Part shown: positions 32,699 to 40,961 of the stretch, piece by piece
Numbering within the stretch: the stretch's first letter is position 1
How the letters are laid out: each line of letters starts with the position of its first letter
Source: Bacillota bacterium
GTDB lineage: Bacteria > Bacillota > Dethiobacteria > DTU022 > UBA8154
Direction of reading: 5' to 3'
Length of the DNA stretch: 40,961 bases
Assembly: GCA_012837615.1 (NCBI GenBank)
Contig: DUQX01000106.1
Coordinates: 1 to 40,961, forward strand
Translations under genes and position numbers: made by a program
The notes under the pieces: model-generated
Databases searched by the model: none
The model's input: only the letters and a program-made list of their open reading frames with translations
What the model was told of the DNA's origin: nothing

Positions 32699-35488
32699 AT
32701 GGATTACAGCAGCACATTAAATCTTCCCAGGACTAATTTTCCAATGCGGGCAGGGCTGGCAAAAAAGGAGCCTCAGATATTGGAAACATGGGAAAAGCTT
32801 GATCTTTATCAAAAAATGAGGGAAAACAGGAAAGGTTCCCCGAAGTTTATCCTTCACGATGGCCCGCCTTACGCCAACGGCAGTATCCATATGGGGACAG
32901 CCCTGAACAAAGTTTTAAAGGATATTATTAATAAATATAAATATATGCGTGGGTATGATGTTCCCTATGTCCCCGGATGGGATACTCACGGTCTGCCTAT
33001 TGAACACCAGGTTATTAAGAACAAGAAAATTAACAGGAATGATATCACCGAGCTGGAGTTCAGGCGTATGTGCCGTGAATATGCCCTGCAGTACCTCGAT
33101 ATTCAGCGCGAGCAATTTAAAAGGCTCGGTGTTATCGGCGATTGGGAAAATCCCTACGTGACATTAAAACCGGATTACGAAGCTACACAGATCGGGGTAT
33201 TTGGAAAGATGGCGGAGAAGGGTTATATCTATAAAGGACTAAAGCCGGTTTACTGGTGTCCCCAGTGTGAGACCGCCCTGGCTGAGGCAGAGATTGAATA
33301 TGCCGAGCGCCGTTCGCCTTCAATATATGTAAAATTTCCTGTAACCGATAATCTCGGTTTGTGGGATGAACGATTTCGACCCGCATTTGTTATGATCTGG
33401 ACCACTACGCCCTGGACCATTCCGGCCAACCTGGCAATTGCCATGCACCCGGATTACAATTACGTTCTGGTGCGGGCAGTAGATGAGTATTATCTTTTGG
33501 CTGAAGAGTTGTTAAAGGATGCCTTTGCCGCTATTGGATTGGAGGAGGGGGATATATGCGGCAGATATAAAGGGAGCGAACTCGAGGGGCTTGTTTGTCG
33601 CCATCCTCTTTACGATCGCAGCTCCAAGGTGCTTCTGGCCGATTATGTCACCCTTGAGCAGGGAACAGGTTGCGTTCATATTGCTCCCGGTCACGGGCTG
33701 GAGGACTATGAAACAGGGCTGCAGTATGATCTGCCTATCTATGCCCCTATGGATGGAAAGGGTATTTTTACTTCGGAAGCGGGTGAATTTGCCGGGTTGC
33801 GCTATGATGAAGGGAATAAGGCTGTTACTGCAGCGCTGGAAAGGGAGCATGTGCTTTTAAAACTGTCATTTTTGACTCACCAATACCCCCATTGTTGGCG
33901 CTGTAAGAAAGAAGTGATTTTTCGCGCTACCGAACAATGGTTTGCCTCAATACAGCAGTTTAGAGAAGATGCTCTACATGCTGTTAAGGAAGTAAACTGG
34001 ATTCCCTCCTGGGGAGAGGGAAGGATGAATAACATGATTGCCGAAAGGCGTGACTGGTGCATTTCCCGGCAGCGGGTTTGGGGAGTTCCGATTCCGGTCT
34101 TTTATTGTGAAAGCTGCGGTGAGGCCCTCTTAACCCCGGAAAGCGTCGCTGCGGTGCAGGAAATTTTCAAAAAAGAAGGTTCCGATGCCTGGTTCTTCTA
34201 CAAAGCTGAAGAGATCTTACCGGAAAATATCAGCTGTTCTTCCTGCGGCGAAAGAAAGTTTCGTAAGGAGCAGGATATCATGGATGTCTGGTTTGATTCC
34301 GGTTCGAGCCATGCAGCTGTAGTAAATCAGAGGGAAGAGCTAAACTGGCCGGCGGATCTCTATCTTGAAGGAAGCGACCAATTTCGCGGATGGTTCCAAT
34401 CCTCGCTTTTAACGGCGGTAGCCGTAATGGGCAAGCCTCCTTACCGGAACGTTCTCAGCCACGGGTGGGTTGTGGACGGTGAGGGGAGAAAAATGTCCAA
34501 ATCCCTGGGCAATGTAATTGTTCCCGAGGATGTTATTAAAAATTATGGTGCTGATATTCTGCGCCTCTGGGTTTCCAGCGCCGATTTTACGAGCGATGTT
34601 CATCTCTCCAGCGATATTTTAAAACAGCTCTCCGAGATTTACCGTAAAATACGCAACACTTGCAGGTTCCTTCTGGGCAACTGCAGCGATTTTGTTCCGG
34701 AGCGCGACCGGGTTGATTACAGCCAGCTGGAGGAGATCGATCGCTGGGCGCTGCACCGTTTATATAAGCTGGTCCAAAAAACTACCAGGGCCTTTGAGAA
34801 TTATGAGTATCACCAGGTGTTTCATGCACTGCATAACTTTGCTGTAGTGGATATGAGCAATTTTTATTTTGATATCACCAAGGATCGCCTTTATGTCCTT
34901 GCTGAAGATTCGCGTTCTCGCAGGGCTGTTCAAACGGTACTGGCAGAGGTTCTCCAGACCCTTACGCTTTTGATCTCTCCGGTGCTCTCTTTTACTGCTG
35001 AAGAAATCTGGTCCTATATCCCCTTTAAAAATGGGGAGAGCGTGATGCTTGCATCCTGGCCTGATTTACCCTCTTATTATCAAGATGAGGAGCTGGCTGA
35101 ACGCTGGGAGGTAATTTTGCAGTTGCGGGAAGAAGTCAACCGCTCTCTTGAGTTGGCCAGAAAGGAGAAAATTATCGGCTCTTCTTTACAGGCCCTCGTG
35201 GAGCTCTATCCGGATGATGAGTTGTATGGAAAATTAGCGGACTATGAGTCCCTTCTCCCCGCCGTTCTAATTGTATCTTCAACCCGTTTGCATGAACCGG
35301 GTGTTGAGCCCGAAGGCGATTTTATTTCGGCGCAGGAGCTCGGTTTGCGGTTAAAAGTAGAGCCGGCGCCGGGAAAAAAATGCCAACGGTGTTGGGTATA
35401 TTCTCCTACGGTGGGGCAGGACAAGGAAAATGAAGAGGTATGTTCACGCTGTGGGGAAATCCTTTCCAACTTCCGCTCGGGTAATTAA
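32699..35488 (+). CDS. ileS: Isoleucine--tRNA ligase
   Basis: This class I synthetase charges tRNA-Ile. The protein (929 aa) has the signature region PPYANGSIHMGTALNKVLKD, where the HIGH motif reads HMGT. An editing (CP1) domain follows, then DVWFDSGSSH, and the KMSKS motif in GRKMSKSLGNV. The C terminus has a zinc-binding Cys4 (CQRCWVYS and CSRCGEIL), placing it in the bacterial type I family. I chose ATG 32699, 6 nt after AGGCGG; a TTG at 32693 would leave no spacing. A strong AAAGGAGG at 32614-32621 lies too far upstream to serve this start. Confidence 0.97.
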   Translation: MDYSSTLNLPRTNFPMRAGLAKKEPQILETWEKLDLYQKMRENRKGSPKFILHDGPPYANGSIHMGTALNKVLKDIINKYKYMRGYDVPYVPGWDTHGLPIEHQVIKNKKINRNDITELEFRRMCREYALQYLDIQREQFKRLGVIGDWENPYVTLKPDYEATQIGVFGKMAEKGYIYKGLKPVYWCPQCETALAEAEIEYAERRSPSIYVKFPVTDNLGLWDERFRPAFVMIWTTTPWTIPANLAIAMHPDYNYVLVRAVDEYYLLAEELLKDAFAAIGLEEGDICGRYKGSELEGLVCRHPLYDRSSKVLLADYVTLEQGTGCVHIAPGHGLEDYETGLQYDLPIYAPMDGKGIFTSEAGEFAGLRYDEGNKAVTAALEREHVLLKLSFLTHQYPHCWRCKKEVIFRATEQWFASIQQFREDALHAVKEVNWIPSWGEGRMNNMIAERRDWCISRQRVWGVPIPVFYCESCGEALLTPESVAAVQEIFKKEGSDAWFFYKAEEILPENISCSSCGERKFRKEQDIMDVWFDSGSSHAAVVNQREELNWPADLYLEGSDQFRGWFQSSLLTAVAVMGKPPYRNVLSHGWVVDGEGRKMSKSLGNVIVPEDVIKNYGADILRLWVSSADFTSDVHLSSDILKQLSEIYRKIRNTCRFLLGNCSDFVPERDRVDYSQLEEIDRWALHRLYKLVQKTTRAFENYEYHQVFHALHNFAVVDMSNFYFDITKDRLYVLAEDSRSRRAVQTVLAEVLQTLTLLISPVLSFTAEEIWSYIPFKNGESVMLASWPDLPSYYQDEELAERWEVILQLREEVNRSLELARKEKIIGSSLQALVELYPDDELYGKLADYESLLPAVLIVSSTRLHEPGVEPEGDFISAQELGLRLKVEPAPGKKCQRCWVYSPTVGQDKENEEVCSRCGEILSNFRSGN

Positions 35489-35651
35489 TATTTATATTCC
35501 TGGGGAAAATATATCTGCGAGGAAAAAGAGAAGGATATTAAAAAAACAGATCCATAAACTGTAAAGAGGGATAAGCATTTGCCATTTTGATAACGAAAAC
35601 AGCGGCGAATTCAAAAGTGAAGGTCACCAGTTATTCCTGCTGGAGCAGATT

Positions 35652-35897
35652 ATGGAGCTTTCCCAGAGGATAGAGAAATTCAACCTGGCGGAGTATATGA
35701 ACCTTTTAAATAATCCCCGACGCTATATGATGGTTAATTTCTTGGGTGGCCTTTGCCGCGGTTTTGGGATTGCTCTGGGGATGACTATCCTTGGGGCATT
35801 TGTCCTTTATATTTTACAGCGGCTCGTAGTTTTAAAACTGCCGGTAATCGGGGATTTTATCGCCGAGTTGGTTCGCATTGTGCTTACCTATATTTAA
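35652..35897 (+). CDS. DUF5665 domain membrane protein
   Basis: This 81-aa protein has the segment LAEYMNLLNNPRRYMMVNFLGGLCRGFGIALGMTILGAFVLYILQRL, then LPVIGDFIAELVRIV. That is the pattern of the DUF5665 family, small membrane proteins of unknown function in spore-forming Firmicutes. There is one hydrophobic span (about residues 28-57). ATG 35652 has GGAG 6 nt upstream. The frame stays open back to an ATT at 35577 behind AAAGAGGG, which would add 25 residues; a rare ATT start cannot be excluded. Confidence 0.8.
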   Translation: MELSQRIEKFNLAEYMNLLNNPRRYMMVNFLGGLCRGFGIALGMTILGAFVLYILQRLVVLKLPVIGDFIAELVRIVLTYI

Positions 35898-35998
35898 AAA
35901 GAATTGGTAATTCCCATCAGTAATTTATTAACATGACAAGTTTTGAGCAGTGGTTTTCGTAGGCAACTGCCTCATCATATTTAAGAAAGAGGTTGAAG

Positions 35999-36667
35999 AT
36001 GACCGATTTGGATTTGGAATACTATTCCCGTTTGCTGCAACAGGAAAAGGATAGCCTTTTGAGTTTTCTAGCGCTGGAGGGTATGGGTAAGCACGTTTCT
36101 TTTAAAGACAGCATCGAAGAGCTCTCCCTGGTAGATAATCACCCTGCAGATACCGGTTCAGAGCTTTATGAACGCTCTAAGGATTTATCCCTGCATGAAA
36201 AACGTTTAAGAAACCTGCAGGATATTGAAAGTGCCCTGGAACGTATTGCAGACGGGAGTTACGGCCGATGTCTGCATTGCGGGCAGCAGATTGAAAAGGA
36301 ACGCTTGGAATCTTTGCCCAGTGTTTCTTATTGCTTAAAATGTAAGGAGGAGCTGGAGAAAGTAAGTAGGGAGAGTAAAGACCGCCCTGTTGAGGAGCAT
36401 CTCCTTTACCCTCCGTTTAAGCGGACTTTTTTAGATGGGAAAAACTTTGTCGGTTATGATGGAGAAGATGCCTGGCAGGAGGTGGCCAGGAACGGTTCCG
36501 CCGATTCCCCACAGGATGTGCCGGGTACAATGGGTAATCCCGCCTATGTCGATTCTGAGGAAAAAATCGGCGCTGTTGAAAGAGTAGATAAGCTGGCTTC
36601 GACCAGAAACCGGGAAAAAATTATTGAGGAGGAAGAGACGGATTCAGAGGGGAGAAAAGATCACTAA
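35999..36667 (+). CDS. yteA: TraR/DksA-type zinc finger protein, YteA family
   Basis: The 222-aa protein has an N-terminal coiled-coil stretch with DNHPADTGSELYERSKDLSL, typical of the YteA family. It is followed by a DksA-type C4 zinc finger: Cys91 and Cys94 in GRCLHCGQQ, and Cys112 and Cys115 in YCLKCKEE. A low-complexity acidic tail follows. Relatives of DksA bind RNA polymerase, and members of this family in spore-formers are often tied to sporulation; a specific role is not known. ATG 35999 is 6 nt after AGAGG; TTG 35993 is less likely. Confidence 0.88.
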   Translation: MTDLDLEYYSRLLQQEKDSLLSFLALEGMGKHVSFKDSIEELSLVDNHPADTGSELYERSKDLSLHEKRLRNLQDIESALERIADGSYGRCLHCGQQIEKERLESLPSVSYCLKCKEELEKVSRESKDRPVEEHLLYPPFKRTFLDGKNFVGYDGEDAWQEVARNGSADSPQDVPGTMGNPAYVDSEEKIGAVERVDKLASTRNREKIIEEEETDSEGRKDH

Positions 36668-36692
36668 CGAGGATAAAAATAAAGAGGCCGGG

Positions 36693-37217
36693 GTGTATTC
36701 ATCTTTAATTGTCAGGGCTGTCGGGAACCGGATTAAAGCTCTCCACTTTTCGGATGGTGCATTCTTTTTTCTGGCGTTTCTTGTTTTTGCCTGCGACCAG
36801 TTAAGTAAATTATGGGTTAGGCGCAGTTTATTACCGGGCGAGACCTTGCCCTTGATACCGGATATTTTTCATATAACCTATGTGCGCAATCCCGGCGCTG
36901 CTTTTGGACTCTTTGCCAACCAAACTCCGTTTTTTATCGCCATTTCCTTGTTGATGGTCGCGGTAATCCTTCTGGGAGGGCGTTTTTTATCCGGGCGTTT
37001 TTCTTTAATTCGTTTGGCTCTTTCCTTGCAGCTGGGAGGGGTGCTGGGAAACCTTAGCGATCGCATTAGGTTGGGTTCTGTAACGGATTTTCTCGATTTT
37101 CGTTTCTGGCCGGTTTTTAATATTGCTGACATTGCCCTGGTGATAGGAATTGTCCTGTTAATTATCAATCTAATATATAATGAATCCTTTTTTTATGAGA
37201 ATAACGGCAGGGCGTAA
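36693..37217 (+). CDS. lspA: Lipoprotein signal peptidase
   Basis: LspA (signal peptidase II) removes the signal peptide from diacylglyceryl-modified prolipoproteins in the membrane. The protein (174 aa from GTG 36693) has four transmembrane helices. It shows ACDQLSKLWV, the motif VRNPGAAFGLF, NLSDRIRLGSVTDFLDF with the first catalytic Asp (132), and FNIADIALVIG with the second (146). The start is uncertain: a TTG at 36624 would overlap yteA and has no ribosome site. AAAGAGG lies 8 nt before the chosen GTG. Confidence 0.94.
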   Translation: MYSSLIVRAVGNRIKALHFSDGAFFFLAFLVFACDQLSKLWVRRSLLPGETLPLIPDIFHITYVRNPGAAFGLFANQTPFFIAISLLMVAVILLGGRFLSGRFSLIRLALSLQLGGVLGNLSDRIRLGSVTDFLDFRFWPVFNIADIALVIGIVLLIINLIYNESFFYENNGRA

Positions 37218-37270
37218 ATTGCTGCGCCGGGCATAAAGCAATAGGAAAGGATCTTAGAAGAAAGGTTTCT

Positions 37271-38748
<1,478 letters not shown>

Positions 38749-39058
38749 GGGATTTCCCCCAGCGGCTGCAAACGCCTTTTTATTATAAGATGGGTTTTGC
38801 CAATTTTCCTGAACTTGAGCCTCCCGAAGGTGTCAGTGATACGATATAACTGTTCAGCTATGCGCAAGATTGTCATCCTGAGCGTTAGCGAAGGATCCTT
38901 GTCCTGAGAAGAGCGAAGGATCCCGACTCTTCACTACGTTCAGAGTGTCAGGTGCTGTGACTTTTCGCACACCTACACCTGCCGTTCCCTATGCACTTTT
39001 TGTGTTTGCTCTGTGCAGTTACGAAGCGATTAGCAAAAAGATATATCGACACTCCGGA
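38749..39058. other. Spacer between convergent pyrR and rqcH
   Basis: I see no gene in this stretch. It holds the REP-like repeat at 38872-38923. No clear intrinsic terminator for pyrR is visible; a weak GCG/CGC stem followed by Ts lies near 38760-38780. Confidence 0.6.
38872..38923. repeat. Two copies of a TCATCCTGAGCG..GCGAAGGATC-type REP repeat
   Basis: Copy 1 (38872-38898) reads GTCATCCTGAGCG, then TTAGCGAAGGATCC. Copy 2 (38901-38923) is a shorter variant: GTCCTGAGAAGAGCGAAGGATCC. ATCCT and AGGAT at the ends can pair. Motifs of this type occur in the intergenic spacers of many unrelated bacteria. Confidence 0.75.
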
Positions 39059-39077
39059 CGCCGGGCTATTGCCGGCG
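39059..39077. repeat. Hairpin over the rqcH stop codon
   Basis: CGCCGG (39059-39064) pairs with CCGGCG (39072-39077) around a 7-nt loop. It includes the rqcH stop codon (39066-39068). No T-run follows on the - strand, so it is not a canonical terminator. Confidence 0.5.
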
Positions 39078-40835
39078 CTGTTTTAATAGCGGCCGGATTA
39101 CCTTTTCATCCGGCGTGACGTAGATAGTCTTCTGATTTTTATAAGTTACCATCCCTGGCTTAGCGCCGGGGATGCGCCGGACGTATTTTACCTGTGTATA
39201 ATCCACCGGAACATTTGAAGAGTGAACACCACGGCTGTAGTAAGCTGCCAGGAGGGCAGCTTCTTTTATTGAATTCTCATGAGGGTTAACCGACCTGATA
39301 ACAACATGGGCTCCGGGCATATCTTTGACGTGCAGCCACAGGTCGTTTTTTGAGGCAAAATTCCCCACCAGATAAGCGTTCTGGCGATTATTCCGGCCGA
39401 TGCAGATTTCCTCTCCCCCGGAAGACGTAATAACAATTGGATTAAAAGAAGGCTTTTTCCGTTGATAAGGTTTATTCTTGCGAGGCAAATAGCCCGCCTC
39501 TTCAAGCTCTTCCTTTATTTCGAGCAGAGACTGCAGGTCACTCTTTTCCAAAAAATAGAGCACGCTTTCCAGGTAAGCTATTTCCTTTTGAGTCCCTTCC
39601 AGTGTGCCGGATATTTTCTTTTCCCCCTGCCGTGCCTTGCGGTATTTTTTAAAATACCGCTGCGCGTTTAGAGATGGTGAAATTCTGGGATCCAGCTCTA
39701 TTTTAATTTTTTCTCCCTGCTCGCTGTAGATGTCGTCCAGGTTTATTTCACGGGCCTTAGGAGGAATTTGATGCAAATTCATAAGGATAAGCTCCCCGCA
39801 TTTGCGGTAGTAGTCCGCTTCTTTTGATTTTTTTAGCTCTAAGAGCTGCTTTTTTTCCTTGTTGCGGCATTTTTTTAATGACTGCTTTACCTGCCGAAAG
39901 AGCGTAGAGTATAAACTATCTTTCGCTTCAACTTTTTCTTTGTAGTCATAATAATCGTCTAACAGCGCGCTGATGGAGCTGTACCCACGTTTGTTTTTTG
40001 TACCTTTTCCTTCAGGATTGATAACGGAATAGTCCAGGGGGTTGCCCAGATCGTCCAAAAGAAGTGTAGGTTCCCATTTTTTTTCAGTGTAGATTTGAAA
40101 AAGTTCCTGCATTTTTTCCCATAAAAACCGGGTTGAGCTCTCCGTCAAGTTTTCCAGAAGCGGTTTTTTTGCCTTTACGGCAATTTCATCTGCCAGAAAA
40201 GGGCTCAGTCCCTGGATGTTTTCCAGGAGAAACCTGCTCGTGGGTTTACCCTGCGATCTTCTAAGCTCATGTTGAAAAAAATCGTAGTTCAGCGCGTAGG
40301 GGTGGAGCTTCTCCTGTGCCGGCGGAGGAAAATAAGTATGGCGGGGCATGAGCGTCCGAAAACGGTTTATCGAAGGCGGTACGGGCTTGATTGTCCCGAG
40401 GATGGTTTGTTTTCCTTCTTCGTCCGGGGTATTGAGCAGGATAATATTACTGTGACGCCCCATAATTTCTGCAACCAAAGTTTTTTGTACTTCCTTTCCG
40501 CTTTCATTTATAACAGAGAAATTTAAATAAAGGATCCTCTCCAGGGGAGGTTGCTCCAGGGAAACGATGATCCCGTTAACCAGGTGCTTGCGCAGCAGCA
40601 TGCAGAAGGCGGGGGGGGATGCAGGATGATCGAAACGGCGTTCAGTAAAGTTTATCCTTCCCCTTTGTGCATGAGCGGAGAAAAAGAGGGGCCCTTTCTG
40701 CCTGGTCCCTTTGAAAAAAAGCAGCAGATCTGTGGGATTTAGCTGGTATATTTTACTTACTGCAGCCCCCGGCTTAATCAATCTCTCTTCTATTTCTGTC
40801 GATACTGCCTTCAATACAAAAGCATCAAAAGCCAT
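39066..40835 (-). CDS. rqcH: Rqc2/RqcH family ribosome quality control protein (NFACT)
   Basis: RqcH binds stalled 50S subunits carrying peptidyl-tRNA and adds C-terminal alanine tails that mark the peptide for degradation. The protein (589 aa) begins MAFDAFVLKAVSTEIEERL. It has the NFACT-N core segment LVAEIMGRHSNIILLN, a long central coiled coil (about residues 270-440), and the C-terminal NFACT-R domain with LWLHVKDMPGAHVVIRS. In older annotation the name is FbpA, fibronectin-binding. I chose ATG 40835 because GAGGGG lies about 8 nt upstream; a start 11 codons earlier adds atypical residues. It is the only - strand gene and converges on pyrR. Confidence 0.95.
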   Translation of the reverse strand: MAFDAFVLKAVSTEIEERLIKPGAAVSKIYQLNPTDLLLFFKGTRQKGPLFFSAHAQRGRINFTERRFDHPASPPAFCMLLRKHLVNGIIVSLEQPPLERILYLNFSVINESGKEVQKTLVAEIMGRHSNIILLNTPDEEGKQTILGTIKPVPPSINRFRTLMPRHTYFPPPAQEKLHPYALNYDFFQHELRRSQGKPTSRFLLENIQGLSPFLADEIAVKAKKPLLENLTESSTRFLWEKMQELFQIYTEKKWEPTLLLDDLGNPLDYSVINPEGKGTKNKRGYSSISALLDDYYDYKEKVEAKDSLYSTLFRQVKQSLKKCRNKEKKQLLELKKSKEADYYRKCGELILMNLHQIPPKAREINLDDIYSEQGEKIKIELDPRISPSLNAQRYFKKYRKARQGEKKISGTLEGTQKEIAYLESVLYFLEKSDLQSLLEIKEELEEAGYLPRKNKPYQRKKPSFNPIVITSSGGEEICIGRNNRQNAYLVGNFASKNDLWLHVKDMPGAHVVIRSVNPHENSIKEAALLAAYYSRGVHSSNVPVDYTQVKYVRRIPGAKPGMVTYKNQKTIYVTPDEKVIRPLLKQRRQ

Positions 40836-40914
40836 ACTTTTTCCCCTCACAAAAGATTTCAAGATCAAATTATTTCCCTATGGTTTTAAAACAACGGATT
40901 CGTACTTATTTATT

Positions 40915-40943
40915 AGTATAAATGCTGCCTTATAAAAAAGCAA
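40915..40943 (-). promoter_or_regulatory. Sigma-A promoter of rqcH
   Basis: On the - strand, TTGCTT (40943-40938) is followed after 17 nt by TATACT (40920-40915). It lies about 80 nt before the rqcH start. Confidence 0.6.
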
Positions 40944-40961
40944 TCATCCATAAAACTATGG

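Overview
This window comes from an endospore-forming, Gram-positive bacterium of the class Clostridia. The evidence is the gene order mraZ-rsmH-ftsL-spoVD-mur/fts followed by spoIIGA-sigE-sigG, a T-box leader on ileS, a DivIVA, and a MurE with the DNPR signature of diaminopimelate-type peptidoglycan. AT-rich leaders and frequent TTG starts fit this. I cannot name the genus. Almost every gene is on the + strand; only rqcH at the right end is on the - strand.

Layout. 1-2038: aspS with its own promoter. 2039-4434: mgtE with a long structured leader and a 36-nt tandem repeat, then a gene-free stretch with two terminator-like hairpins. 4435-21775: the division and cell wall (dcw) cluster, mraZ, rsmH, ftsL, spoVD, murE, murF, mraY, murD, ftsW, murG, murB, murA, ftsQ, ftsA, ftsZ. 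murC is absent from its usual place between murG and murB. 22151-24671: the sporulation sigma factors, spoIIGA (processing protease), sigE and sigG, with a sigma-F-like promoter before sigG. 24690-31664: a small secreted ORF, ylmC/ymxH, an NrdD-like protein that has lost its catalytic features, pgeF, a HlyD-like protein, ylmE, yggT, a repeat-filled spacer, and ylmH. sepF is absent between ylmE and yggT. 31776-38748: divIVA, T-box-ileS, a DUF5665 protein, yteA-like, lspA, rluD-like and pyrR. 38749-40961: a spacer with a REP-like repeat, then convergent rqcH with its promoter.

How the genes work together. The Mur enzymes and MraY/MurG make lipid II. FtsW and SpoVD polymerise and crosslink it. 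FtsA, FtsZ, FtsL and FtsQ build the divisome. SpoIIGA and SigE drive mother-cell sporulation, and SigG drives the forespore. The ylm block and DivIVA link division to poles and septa. LspA, the pseudouridine synthase, PyrR, IleRS, AspRS and RqcH are housekeeping functions.

The most unusual items are the catalytically degenerate ATP-cone/NrdD protein (25410-27269), the roughly 210-bp palindromic element and linked direct repeats that run into the start of ylmH (30270-30854), and the unassigned structured leader of mgtE. All identifications come from reading the sequence and remembered family features; no database search was run.
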